DNA of 64,000 nucleotides, taken from NCBI GenBank assembly GCA_947475545.1, contig CANJLL010000004.1, positions 62,001 to 126,000 of the forward strand. The letters are read 5' to 3'. The position numbers and the translations under genes are program-made. This document shows positions 55,262 through 63,911 of the stretch, one piece after another. The notes below the pieces were generated by a model. It saw nothing but the letters and a program-made list of their open reading frames with translations. It was not told where the DNA came from and made no database searches. Position 1 is the stretch's first letter. Every line of letters starts with the position of its first letter. This DNA comes from Chloroflexota bacterium (GTDB lineage Bacteria > Chloroflexota > Limnocylindria > Limnocylindrales > CSP1-4).

Positions 55262-56167
55262 GTGCGCGAGGAACGCGTCGAATATCTGAGCGAAGGCACC
55301 AAGGTCGTCGGCTGGCTTCGGCTGCCCGACGGCGACGGCCCCTTCCCAGCGGTCGTGCAGGGCCCCGGTTGGCTGGGCCTCGCCGACGCCAAGGCGTACG
55401 TGCCCTGGCACAAGGCGCTCTGTGATTCGGGCGTCGCCGTGCTCTCCAGCGATTACCGCGGCCATGGCCAGAGCGACGGCGAGCGGGGCTGGATCATCCC
55501 GGAGCGGATGGTCGAGGACATCATCAACTCCGTCACCTACCTGGAGACCCGACCCGAGATCGACCGCCGGCGGATCGGCGCGTTCGGGATGGGCGGCATC
55601 GGCGCCGGCAACGCGATCCTGGCCGCTGGCCGCGATCCGCGGATTCGCACCGTGGCCGTCCAGTCGGTGGTCGCGGACGGGGCCCTCTGGTTCCAGCGCA
55701 TGCGGCGCGAGTACGAGTGGGTCGAGTACAAGAAGCGCGTCGCCGAGGACGCCCGCCGCTACGTCCTGACCGGCGTCAGCGAGATGGTCAACCCGCGCGT
55801 GGACCTGATGGTCGGCGCACCGGAACGGGCCAACTTCTCCGGCAAGAAGGACGTGGACGCCAAGATGGAGGCGGAGTTCCACCTGTACAGCGCTCACCAC
55901 CTGATGCGCTACCGCCCCATCGACGTGGTCCACCACCTGGCCGGCCGCGGCCTGCTGATCATCGGCGTCGACGACGACGCCGTGACCCCCGACGAGCACG
56001 CGGTGATGCTCTACGAGGCGGCCTACGAGCCCAAGAAGCTCGTCCGACAGTACGAGACCAGCCACTACCAGTCCTATACCCAGAACTTCGATCGCTTGTC
56101 GCGCGAGTTCGTGGACTGGTACCAGCGCTACCTCGTCGCTCCCCTCTTTGAAGTCCTGGAAGGCTAG
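55262..56167 (+). CDS. alpha/beta hydrolase fold protein without a recognisable nucleophile
   Basis: This is a 301-aa protein. The GTG at 55262 follows GGAGGG by five bases. The fold resembles X-Pro dipeptidyl-peptidase S15 or dienelactone-hydrolase proteins: VVGWLRLPDGDGPFPAVVQG, SSDYRGHGQSDGERGW, RRIGAFGMGGIGAGNAILAA and IGVDDDAVTPDEHA, with the late histidine in YETSHYQSYT. At the nucleophile elbow, where GxSxG is expected, the protein has FGMGGIGAG with glycine in place of serine (around 55592-55597). It may have lost hydrolysis or use another residue. It lies three bases before the hydantoinase-like gene. Confidence 0.8.
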   Translation: MREERVEYLSEGTKVVGWLRLPDGDGPFPAVVQGPGWLGLADAKAYVPWHKALCDSGVAVLSSDYRGHGQSDGERGWIIPERMVEDIINSVTYLETRPEIDRRRIGAFGMGGIGAGNAILAAGRDPRIRTVAVQSVVADGALWFQRMRREYEWVEYKKRVAEDARRYVLTGVSEMVNPRVDLMVGAPERANFSGKKDVDAKMEAEFHLYSAHHLMRYRPIDVVHHLAGRGLLIIGVDDDAVTPDEHAVMLYEAAYEPKKLVRQYETSHYQSYTQNFDRLSREFVDWYQRYLVAPLFEVLEG

Positions 56168-56170
56168 GCC

Positions 56171-57568
56171 ATGACGATCAATAGCCCCAAGGCGCAGCTG
56201 ACGATCCGCTCCACCCGCATCCACACCCCCGAGGGGTGGCGCGACGGGACCGTCGTCGTCTACGGCGGGAAGATCGCGGGGGTGGTCGAGCCCGGCCTTG
56301 CCCCCGCCGCGGAGCGACACATCGACGCCGGCGACAAGCCGGTCATCCCCGGCCTCATCGACACCCACGTCCACGTCCGCGATCCAGGCTTCACGCAGAA
56401 GGACGACTGGTTCTCCGCGAGCCAGGCGGCGGCGGCCGGCGGCGTGACGACGATCATCGACATGCCCAACGTCCAGCCGGTCCCCAACAACGTCGAGGTC
56501 TACCGGAGCCACACGGCGAACGCGGCCGGCAAGAGCGTCGTGGACTTTGGCCACAACGCCAGTGCCACCATCCCCGAGAACATCGCCGGGCTGGCCGAGG
56601 CGGGCGCCACCGCGTTCAAGATCTTCATGATGACCGACATCGGGCGGAGCTATCCGCACATGCCGGGCACGGCGGTCAATCACCACGGGACCCTGTTCCG
56701 GATCTGCGAGGAGGTCGCGAAGACCGGCAAGACCCTCCTGGTCCACCCGTGGGACCAGGAGCTGTACGAGCTGCTCGTCACGCGCGCCCAGGCCAAGTGG
56801 GGTAAGGATTACCGCTCCTACGCCCGGGCCGCCCGCCAGGCGGAAGGCATCGTCTTCGACTCCGGGATCCAGACCATGATCCTCATGCAGCGCGAGACGG
56901 GCGTCCGCCTGCACCTGCTCCACGTGATGACCAAGGGCGGCATCCAGATGATCAAGGAGGCTCAGGCGCGCGGCCAGGCCGTGACCGCCGAGGCCAACCC
57001 CCACTCCCTGTTCATCGCCAACAGCTGGTCCGCCATCGAGAAGTGGGGCCCCTACGTCCTGGGCCTGTGGGTCCCGGAGGACCACGCCCAGGCGCTCTGG
57101 GACGCCACCGTCCAGGGCGGCGTGGACGTCATCGCCACCGATCACTCCCCGCACACCCGCGAGGAGAAGGAGGTGGGCTGGACGGACATGTACGCCACCC
57201 CCGGCGGCAGCCCGCTGGTCCAGCACTACCTGTCGCTGATGCTGACGGCCTACAACGAGGGCAAGATCAGCCTGGAGCGGATCGTCGAGACCTGCTGCGC
57301 CAACCCCGCCAGGCTGTGCAACGTGTACGGCACCAAGGGCGCCATCACCCCCGGCGCGGACGCGGACCTGGTGGTCCTGGACCTCGACCAGGAGATGACC
57401 ATCCGGGCCGAGGAGACCTACTACAAGGTGGGCTGGACCACCCTGGACGGGCGAACCGTCAAGGGCGTCCCCACCCACACCGTCCTGCGCGGCAACGTGA
57501 TCGCCGAGAACGGCGTCGTGACCGCGGAGGCTGGCAGCGGCCGGCCCATCACCCTGCCGACGGCCTGA
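56171..57568 (+). CDS. dihydroorotase/hydantoinase-like cyclic amidohydrolase
   Basis: This is a 465-aa TIM-barrel metallohydrolase. PGLIDTHVHVRDPGF gives the HxH pair (His66, His68), the carboxylated lysine is in TAFKIFMMTDIG (Lys150), and VHPWDQEL, LLHVMTKGG and IATDHSPHTREEKE complete the binuclear site. The set resembles hydantoinase, allantoinase and dihydroorotase, which open cyclic imides and ureides; no pyr operon is nearby, so catabolic ring opening is favoured. Substrate not determined. It sits between the atypical hydrolase and the coxG-like gene. Confidence 0.92.
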   Translation: MTINSPKAQLTIRSTRIHTPEGWRDGTVVVYGGKIAGVVEPGLAPAAERHIDAGDKPVIPGLIDTHVHVRDPGFTQKDDWFSASQAAAAGGVTTIIDMPNVQPVPNNVEVYRSHTANAAGKSVVDFGHNASATIPENIAGLAEAGATAFKIFMMTDIGRSYPHMPGTAVNHHGTLFRICEEVAKTGKTLLVHPWDQELYELLVTRAQAKWGKDYRSYARAARQAEGIVFDSGIQTMILMQRETGVRLHLLHVMTKGGIQMIKEAQARGQAVTAEANPHSLFIANSWSAIEKWGPYVLGLWVPEDHAQALWDATVQGGVDVIATDHSPHTREEKEVGWTDMYATPGGSPLVQHYLSLMLTAYNEGKISLERIVETCCANPARLCNVYGTKGAITPGADADLVVLDLDQEMTIRAEETYYKVGWTTLDGRTVKGVPTHTVLRGNVIAENGVVTAEAGSGRPITLPTA

Positions 57569-57632
57569 CGGCCCCGGCTTCCAACTCGAGCAGGCGGGCC
57601 CGGCGAGGCCGGACCCGCCCGGAGGCAACACC

Positions 57633-58112
57633 GTGATCCTCGACATCACCAAGAGCGTCACGCTGCAGGTCCCGGTCGACCGGGTCTGGGCGCTGCTTCA
57701 GGACCCGCCCGCCGTGGCGGCCTGCCTGCCCAACGTCCGCGACTTCCGACAGGTCGACGGGGTCCCGGGCAAGTGGGCCACGGTGCTGGTGGAGAAGCTT
57801 GGCCCGTTCTCGGTCCAGGTGGCGCTGGTCATCGAGGTGACGGAGGACGCGGCGACGCACCGGATCACGGCCCGGGTCGCGGGCGACGACAAGGGCGGGG
57901 CGGCGCGGGTGCGCGGCGATCTGGTCGCGGGGGTGATCCCGGCCGGCGACTCGGCGTCTGCGGACGGCGCCACCCTCAACATCACCTCCAACGTCGAGGT
58001 GCTGGGCCGCCTCGCCACGCTGGGCGCCGTGCCCATGAAGCGGCGCGCCGACCAGATCTTTGAGCTCTTCGTGAAGAACATCGGGCAGGCCCTGGAGGGA
58101 CAGCGTGGCTGA
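57633..58112 (+). CDS. CoxG-type SRPBCC protein
   Basis: This is a 159-aa protein with a GTG start. LDITKSVTLQVPVDRVWALL, CLPNVRDFRQVDG, and LNITSNVEVLGRLATLGA match the CO-dehydrogenase subunit G family (START-like/SRPBCC fold). In carboxydotrophs CoxG recruits the enzyme to the membrane; outside CO oxidisers its job is less clear, possibly membrane attachment or assembly of molybdenum hydroxylases. It overlaps the 2Fe-2S subunit gene by 8 bp. Confidence 0.9.
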   Translation: MILDITKSVTLQVPVDRVWALLQDPPAVAACLPNVRDFRQVDGVPGKWATVLVEKLGPFSVQVALVIEVTEDAATHRITARVAGDDKGGAARVRGDLVAGVIPAGDSASADGATLNITSNVEVLGRLATLGAVPMKRRADQIFELFVKNIGQALEGQRG

Positions 58113-58632
58113 ACAGGCGGTCGACGCGACCGAGGCGGGCGGGCTGCCCGAGAAGATCACCATTCAGATGACCGTCAACGGCCGGCCCGTGGCGGTGGAG
58201 GCCGACCCCTGGGAGGCCCTCTCGCACACGCTCCGGACGCGCCTGGGCCTGACTGGCACCAAGATCTCGTGCGACGTTCAGGCCTGCGGCGCCTGCACCG
58301 TCCTGGTCAACGGGCTGCCCCGGAGCTCGTGCACGTACCTGGCGTACGAGGCGCAGGGCCGGGAGGTCCTCACGGTCGAAGGCCTGGAGACGGCCGACGG
58401 CTCGCTCTCCCCCATCCAGCAGGCGTTCATCGACCAGAGCGGCTTCCAGTGCGGCTTCTGCACGCCGGGCATGCTCCTGGCCACGCACGCGCTGATCACC
58501 AGCGAGGACGCCGACGATGACGACGCGGTCATCGAGCACATGAGCGGCAACCTCTGCCGGTGCACCGGCTACGTGCCGATCGTGGCCGCCGTCCTCCAGG
58601 CCCGCAAGGCCGCCGCCGCGAGCCGGGGGTAA
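58105..58632 (+). CDS. molybdenum hydroxylase small 2Fe-2S subunit (CoxS-type), second set
   Basis: This is a 175-aa protein with a GTG start inside the end of cox[52 protein letters not shown] and CRCTGYVPIVAAVLQ give both [2Fe-2S] sites. A short acidic insert, EDADDDDAVIEHM, sits before the last cysteines. It precedes the FAD-Mo fusion by six bases and would serve as its electron carrier. Confidence 0.95.
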   Translation: MAEQAVDATEAGGLPEKITIQMTVNGRPVAVEADPWEALSHTLRTRLGLTGTKISCDVQACGACTVLVNGLPRSSCTYLAYEAQGREVLTVEGLETADGSLSPIQQAFIDQSGFQCGFCTPGMLLATHALITSEDADDDDAVIEHMSGNLCRCTGYVPIVAAVLQARKAAAASRG

Positions 58633-58638
58633 CCAGCC

Positions 58639-61600
58639 ATGCCGCACTTCACGCACCCGTTCCGCATCGCCCAGCCGGCCACGCTGGCCGAGGCCAGCCG
58701 CCTGCTCGTGGATGCCGACGGCGCCGCCGCGGTCTACGCCGGCGGCTCCGAGCTGCTCCTCGCCATGAAGCAGGGCGGCCTCCGCTACGACACGCTGGTC
58801 GACATCAAGACCATCCCGGGCCTGGATGCCGTCGCACCTGCCGGGGACGCCATCTCCATCGGCGCGCTGGCCACCCACCGGTCGGTCGCCAAGTCCGCGG
58901 CCGTCCGCGCGGCGTTCCCGCTCCTGGCCCGCCTTGAGGGGACCATCGCCAACCCCCGCGTCCGCGCGACGGGCACGCTGGGCGGCAACCTGTGCTTTGC
59001 CGAGCCCCACTCGGACCCGGCCACGCTCCTGCTGGCGCACGACGCGGTCCTGCGCGTGGCCACCCCCGACGGCGGCGAGCGCGCCATCCCGGTCATGGAC
59101 TTCACGATCGGCTCGTACACCACGGCCCTGGAGCCGGGCGAGATCCTGCGGTCCATCGACGTGCCGCGCCTGGGCGCCAACTCCCTCGTCGCGTACCAGC
59201 GCGTCCAGCAGCTGGAGCACCGGCCCATGCTGGGCGTCGCCGTCCGGCTGGACCTCGACGACGCCCGCCGCGTGATCGTGGGGAGCCGTGCCGCCGTGGG
59301 CGCCGCCGCGCCCCAGCCCACCCGGAGCGCGGCCGCCGAGGCGCTCCTCGTGGGCGACGTGGCCACCATCGATGCACGAATCGCCGAGGCGGCCGCCGCC
59401 CTCGCGGATGCCGCCGACCTGCTCAACGACGCCGATGGCAGCGCCGCCTACAAGCGCCACCTGATCGGCGTCCACCTGCGCCGCCTGGTCCAGGGCGCGC
59501 TCAAGGGCGACATCCCGCAGATCGGGGTGCCGCGCAAGCGCCGCCCGCTCGAAGCGATGATCGGCGAGTGGCAGCACGGCCGCGAGCGCACGCCACCGGC
59601 CGACTTCAAGGTCATCGGCCGCTCGCTGCCGCGGACCGACGGGCGCCCCAAGGTGACCGGCACGGCCGTCTACACGGCGGACATCGCCCTGCCGCAGATG
59701 GCACACGCCAAGGTGCTCCGCAGCCCGGTTGGCCACGCCCGGATTCTCTCGATCGACATCGAGGCGGCCAAGGCCGTGCCCGGCGTCCTCGACGTGATCA
59801 CGGGCCAGGACCTCCTGACGCTCCGCCGCCAATTGTTCGGCCACGCCTACCGCGACAACACCATCCTGGCGATGGAGAAGGTCGTCTACGCGGGCGAGGC
59901 CGTCGTCGCCGTCGTTGCCGAGGATGCCGCCACGGCGCAGCGCGCCGCCGAGCTGGTCGAGATCGCCTACGACGAGCTGGAGCCGGTGATGACGCCGGAG
60001 CAGGCCCTGCGCGAGGGCGCGCCGCTCATCCACGAGGAGCCGCACGAGATCGGCCACGCCCCGGGTCACATCAACCTGGAAGGCCGCGCGCCCGGCACCA
60101 ACCGGCTCACCAACGACATCGTCCAGTGGGGCAACATCGACGAGGCGTTCGCCAAGGCGAAGACGATCGTCGAGGGCGAGTACTACTACCCGATGTCGTT
60201 CGTGTACACGATGGAGCCGTACGCCTCGATCGCGGACTACCGCGGCGGCGAGGTAACCATCCACACCACGGGGCAGCACACGTACACCACCCGGCGCGAC
60301 ATCGCCGACATCTTCGGCCTGCCGCTCTCCAAGGTCCGGATCGCCACCCCGTACGTGGGCGGCGGCTTCGGCGCCAAGTCCTACTCCAAGGTGGAGCCGC
60401 TCGCCGCGGTCTGCTCCTGGCGCGTGGGCCGGCCGGTGAAGGTGGAGCTGACGGTCGAGGAGACGGTGCTGACCACCCGGGCGCTGGACGCGCGGGTCTG
60501 GCTCAAGACCGGCGTGGACGAGCACGGCCGACTGATCGCCCGCCAGGCGCGGGTCCTCATGAACGCCGGTGCGTTCTCGCAGAACGCCATGCTGGTCTCG
60601 GCCAAGACGTCCACCCGGATGGTCGGGCCGTACAACTGGGAGGCGGTGGACATCCAGGTCCGCTCGGCCTACACCAACACCAGCCCGGGCTCGTCCTATC
60701 GCGGGTTCGGTGGCGTCCACGGCTCGCTCCCGGGCGAGGTCCAGATGGACGAGACGGCCGAGATCCTGGGCGTGGATCCCGTGGAGTACCGGCTCCAGAA
60801 CCTGGTCGAGCGCGACCACGAGTTCTGGCCCGGCAAGCGCCGCCTGCACGCCGACGTCAAGGCCAACCTGCGGATGGTCGCCGGCGGCATCGGCTGGGGC
60901 ACCACGGTGGAGCCGAAGAACACAGGCAAGGGCGTGGGCCTGATCGTGATGGATTCGGGCGCGGTGCCCATCGGCCGGTCGGAGGTCCGCCTCCACGGCG
61001 ACGGCTCCGTCACGGTCCTGACCGGGGCCGCGGAGCTGGGCCAGGGGTCGCGAACGGTCCTGGCGATGGTCGCCGCCGAGGAGTTCGGCGTGGGCCTCGA
61101 CAAGGTTCGGATCTCCATGTCGGACTCCGGCGTGGCCCCCTACGCGCGCTCAACGGGCGCGGACCGGACCACCATCATGGAAGGCTCGACCATCCTCCTG
61201 GCCTGCCAGGACATCAAGCAGCAGATGCGCGACATGGCGGCCGAGATCTGGAGCGCGCCGGCGGCGGACATCACCGCCACCAACGACGGCGTCCAGCGCG
61301 GCCAGCTGTTCATGCCCTGGTCCGAGGTAATCGAGCAGTACTTCACCATCCAGGACATGGAGGTGAGCGGCCGCGGCCACATCCGACCCAAGAACTCCGA
61401 GTGGGCCCTCATCCCCCCGTCGTGGGAGAACCCCGTGGTGGGGGCCCGCGTGGAGGCCGATCCCGAGACCGGCGAGTGGTGGGTCAAGAGCCTGATCGAT
61501 GTCGCGGACATCGGCCTGGCGCTCAACCCCACCCTGGCCGACGGCATGGACACGGGCTCGCTGATCCAGTCGCTGGGCATCGCGATGCGCGAGGAGCTCA

Positions 61601-61965
61601 TCTACGACGGGCAGCAGCTGTCGAACGGCTCGGTCCTGGGCTACCGCGTGCCGGAGATGGCCGACATCCCCGACCAGATGCACACGTTCGTGGTGGAGAA
61701 CCGCGACGGGATGGGCCCCTACGGGTCGAAGGCGCACGGCGACGGCAGCATGTCCGTCGTGGCGCCGGCGATCGCGAATGCCCTGCACGACGCGCTGGGG
61801 GTCCGGTTGCACCGCGCGCCCTTCACGCCGGAGCGGGTCTGGAAGGCCATGCTGGACCGGGACGCGGGGGTGAACCCCAACCCCACCACCGGGATCCCCG
61901 ACTGGTGGAAGGCCACGGACTGGACGGACCGCCACGCGCCGAAGCCCTCGGGCAAGGGGCACTGA
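58639..61965 (+). CDS. molybdenum hydroxylase, fused FAD-binding and molybdopterin subunits (CoxM-CoxL type)
   Basis: This is an 1108-aa fusion. Residues about 1-300 are CoxM-like (AVYAGGSELLLAMKQGG, RVRATGTLGGNLCFAEP). From about residue 330 the CoxL-like part runs through VTGTAVYTADIALPQMAHAK, YVGGGFGAKSYSKVEPL, GSSYRGFGGVHGS and AAELGQGSRTVLAM. The segment holding the catalytic glutamate in other members reads YGSKAHGDGSMSV, with aspartate (61741-61743). The CO-dehydrogenase loop is absent. With CoxS and CoxG upstream it makes a full enzyme in one transcript. Activity may be altered or specialised by the Glu-to-Asp change. Confidence 0.9.
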   Translation: MPHFTHPFRIAQPATLAEASRLLVDADGAAAVYAGGSELLLAMKQGGLRYDTLVDIKTIPGLDAVAPAGDAISIGALATHRSVAKSAAVRAAFPLLARLEGTIANPRVRATGTLGGNLCFAEPHSDPATLLLAHDAVLRVATPDGGERAIPVMDFTIGSYTTALEPGEILRSIDVPRLGANSLVAYQRVQQLEHRPMLGVAVRLDLDDARRVIVGSRAAVGAAAPQPTRSAAAEALLVGDVATIDARIAEAAAALADAADLLNDADGSAAYKRHLIGVHLRRLVQGALKGDIPQIGVPRKRRPLEAMIGEWQHGRERTPPADFKVIGRSLPRTDGRPKVTGTAVYTADIALPQMAHAKVLRSPVGHARILSIDIEAAKAVPGVLDVITGQDLLTLRRQLFGHAYRDNTILAMEKVVYAGEAVVAVVAEDAATAQRAAELVEIAYDELEPVMTPEQALREGAPLIHEEPHEIGHAPGHINLEGRAPGTNRLTNDIVQWGNIDEAFAKAKTIVEGEYYYPMSFVYTMEPYASIADYRGGEVTIHTTGQHTYTTRRDIADIFGLPLSKVRIATPYVGGGFGAKSYSKVEPLAAVCSWRVGRPVKVELTVEETVLTTRALDARVWLKTGVDEHGRLIARQARVLMNAGAFSQNAMLVSAKTSTRMVGPYNWEAVDIQVRSAYTNTSPGSSYRGFGGVHGSLPGEVQMDETAEILGVDPVEYRLQNLVERDHEFWPGKRRLHADVKANLRMVAGGIGWGTTVEPKNTGKGVGLIVMDSGAVPIGRSEVRLHGDGSVTVLTGAAELGQGSRTVLAMVAAEEFGVGLDKVRISMSDSGVAPYARSTGADRTTIMEGSTILLACQDIKQQMRDMAAEIWSAPAADITATNDGVQRGQLFMPWSEVIEQYFTIQDMEVSGRGHIRPKNSEWALIPPSWENPVVGARVEADPETGEWWVKSLIDVADIGLALNPTLADGMDTGSLIQSLGIAMREELIYDGQQLSNGSVLGYRVPEMADIPDQMHTFVVENRDGMGPYGSKAHGDGSMSVVAPAIANALHDALGVRLHRAPFTPERVWKAMLDRDAGVNPNPTTGIPDWWKATDWTDRHAPKPSGKGH

Positions 61966-62408
61966 GCAGGGTCGCCCGGCAAGCAGCCGGGCCGTCGATC
62001 GGCCCGGCGAACGCTGCCAGACAACGGCTCGGACGATAGCGCCGCGTGCGACCCAAAGGTAGAGACCCGGCGGGCCGATCGCCTAGTGAGGGAACGTGAT
62101 GGACGACAGCGACCCGAGCCGGTTCTGGGCCAATTCACATGTGGCCAGCACTACGCGGATCCGGCCACCCCAGCAGGGCTTCGGGGCGTGACCTGAACCT
62201 CGATCTCATCCCGAGCCGAGCGTGTGCCGGGATGACTTCGTGGGCCGGAGTGCCGGCTCGGCGTGCTTCGGGCGTACGAAACCGACTCTTGAGGCACCGC
62301 CACCCGCGTAGTGCCCATGTCGCGTGAATTAGCGGAGAACTGCACCTCGCCGCCGATCCCGTGATTCAGGGCTGACCCAGGCCGGCCCGCGCGTCGCGGA
62401 CTCGCCCG
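61966..62408. other. intergenic region with a hairpin
   Basis: No gene is supported in these 440 bases. TCATCCCG (62206-62213) and CGGGATGA (62228-62235) form an inverted repeat with a 14-base loop. It separates the convergent fusion hydroxylase and NmrA-like genes and could be an inefficient terminator or a dispersed repeat. Confidence 0.4.
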
Positions 62409-63044
62409 TCAGCTGAGGAAGGGCGCCTCGCCGACATAGCGGAGGCCATCAGCCTCCAGCAGGCCCACCATGCTCGCCGCGAGCTCGCTCGAGCCGACCT
62501 GGTTCGATCGCAGCGCCGGCCCGAGCTCGGCGGGCCTGTCCCGGGTCCCGGCCACGACCCTCCCGGGTCGCACCAGCGTCCAGTCGAGACTCGAGGCGCT
62601 GAACACGTCGCGCTCCCGCTCCTTGGAGCCGACGACGTTGCGGAGCGCGAGCCGCAAGGCCCGCGAGAACAGCCGCTGCGGGAGGGTCGCCCGGTCACCG
62701 GGCATGGCCACCGCCGCGCCGGAAAGGGCGACCAGCCGCCGGACGCCGTGGCGCGACATCGCCTCAACGAGGGCGCGCGCTGCAGCTTCGAAGAAGCCGG
62801 GCTGGTCCGGGGAGTTCGAGACCGGGCCGACAGCCCAGATCACCGCATCGGCGCCGGCCAGGGCGCTGTCGAGGGCGGCGCCGTCCAGCAGCTCGCCCCT
62901 CACCGACGTCACCATTCCGGCGGCCTCCGGAGGGAGCCTGGCGGGGTCGCGAACGAAGACCGTGACGTGGTGCCCGGCCCGGATCAGCTCGACGACGACG
63001 GACCGCCCGATCATCCCGGTCGCGCCGAAGACGGTGACCTTCAT
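62409..63044 (-). CDS. NmrA/SDR-type NAD(P)-binding reductase-like protein
   Basis: This is a 211-aa protein starting VTVFGATGMIGRSVVVELIR, the GxxGxxG cofactor fold. VTSVRGELLDGAALDSALAG, VIWAVGPVSN and RRLVALSGAAV follow the atypical-SDR NAD(P)H-binding family (SDR_a5/NmrA-like), which lacks the YxxxK pair and can act as reductase or sensor. DWTLVRPGRVV is the late conserved motif. Substrate unknown. It lies 34 bp after the arylamine acetyltransferase gene on the same strand. Confidence 0.9.
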   Translation of the reverse strand: MKVTVFGATGMIGRSVVVELIRAGHHVTVFVRDPARLPPEAAGMVTSVRGELLDGAALDSALAGADAVIWAVGPVSNSPDQPGFFEAAARALVEAMSRHGVRRLVALSGAAVAMPGDRATLPQRLFSRALRLALRNVVGSKERERDVFSASSLDWTLVRPGRVVAGTRDRPAELGPALRSNQVGSSELAASMVGLLEADGLRYVGEAPFLS

Positions 63045-63077
63045 CGGCTGACGCTGGGGGCAGCCACGCTCGCCGCC

Positions 63078-63911
63078 CTAGATCTTCGAGCCCGTGATCG
63101 TCGTCCAGGCGTTCAGCGCGTATTCGACGTCCATCCCGGGCATCCCCAGCTCGTCCGCGACCACCTCGCGGTATCGCTCCAGGCCGTAGACCTCCTGCGT
63201 GGTCTTGCCGGACGCGCGGTAGTGGATCAGGTCGTGGTCGCGGAGCTGGATGATCAGGTCATCGTCGGGTCGGCAGACCACGACGCGGAAGTTCTGCATC
63301 ACGAAGGTCATGGGAGGCAGCGCGTGGTGGCGCTGCATGGACGCCTCGAACTCCGCGTCCGAGGTGCCCTCCAGGTCGTACCAGACGTACGACTTCCACT
63401 CGCCGTGCTCGTTGCGGTCCTGGACCAGCTTGTCCAGCCCGTGATCCAGCCAGAACCGATAGCCCAGCCCGCCGCGGGTGAACTCGAACGGCGTCTCGAT
63501 GGGGATCGCCTCGTAGATCGGCTGGCCATTGCCCACGTCCGCGATGTAGCGGCCCTCCGGCAGCTGGACGATCAGGGCGGAATGCGACCCCGGGAACGAG
63601 ATCTGCGCCAGGTTGATCACCGGCTGGTAGCCCAGGTGGTCCAGCAGCTCCCGCAGCATCGCGCCGAACTCGTAGCAGACGCCGCCACCGGCCCGCCGCT
63701 CCCAGGTGGCCAGCTGCTGCTCCAGGTCCAGCGACGCCACCGGCCCCGTGAGCCCGGCACGGAACCGGCGCTGGAGGGAGCTGATGCTCTCGAACGGCAT
63801 GGCCCGGTGGTTGCGGACGATGCGGTTGAGGCTGTCGAGGCTTGGCGCGGTCCCCTCCAGATCCTCGAGGTCGATCATCCGGAGGTAGCGGCGATACCAG
63901 CTGGCGTCCAT
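63078..63911 (-). CDS. nat: arylamine N-acetyltransferase
   Basis: This is a 277-aa enzyme that transfers acetyl from acetyl-CoA to arylamines, arylhydroxylamines or hydrazines. The catalytic triad is visible: Cys79 (RAGGGVCYEFGAML), His110 (FPGSHSALIVQ) and Asp125 (RYIADVGNGQPI). The N-terminal helical bundle starts MDASWYRRYLRMIDLEDLEG, with the RNHRAMPFESIS motif. Length matches the family. The gene could detoxify amines produced by the neighbouring catabolic genes. Its upstream promoter region is largely past the visible end. Confidence 0.95.
   Translation of the reverse strand: MDASWYRRYLRMIDLEDLEGTAPSLDSLNRIVRNHRAMPFESISSLQRRFRAGLTGPVASLDLEQQLATWERRAGGGVCYEFGAMLRELLDHLGYQPVINLAQISFPGSHSALIVQLPEGRYIADVGNGQPIYEAIPIETPFEFTRGGLGYRFWLDHGLDKLVQDRNEHGEWKSYVWYDLEGTSDAEFEASMQRHHALPPMTFVMQNFRVVVCRPDDDLIIQLRDHDLIHYRASGKTTQEVYGLERYREVVADELGMPGMDVEYALNAWTTITGSKI

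Noticed and set aside
57982-60996. Minus-strand open frame of 1004 codons opposite the CoxS and CoxM-CoxL genes
   Set aside because: The plus strand carries clear 2Fe-2S, FAD and Mo motifs. The antisense frame has none.
58639-61965. Aerobic CO dehydrogenase (true coxMSLG)
   Set aside because: The AYRCSFR active-site loop of form I CO dehydrogenase is absent from all three large subunits here; CoxG alone is not diagnostic.
62206-62235. IS or REP element end
   Set aside because: A single 8-bp inverted repeat without transposase, target duplication or second copy in the window.
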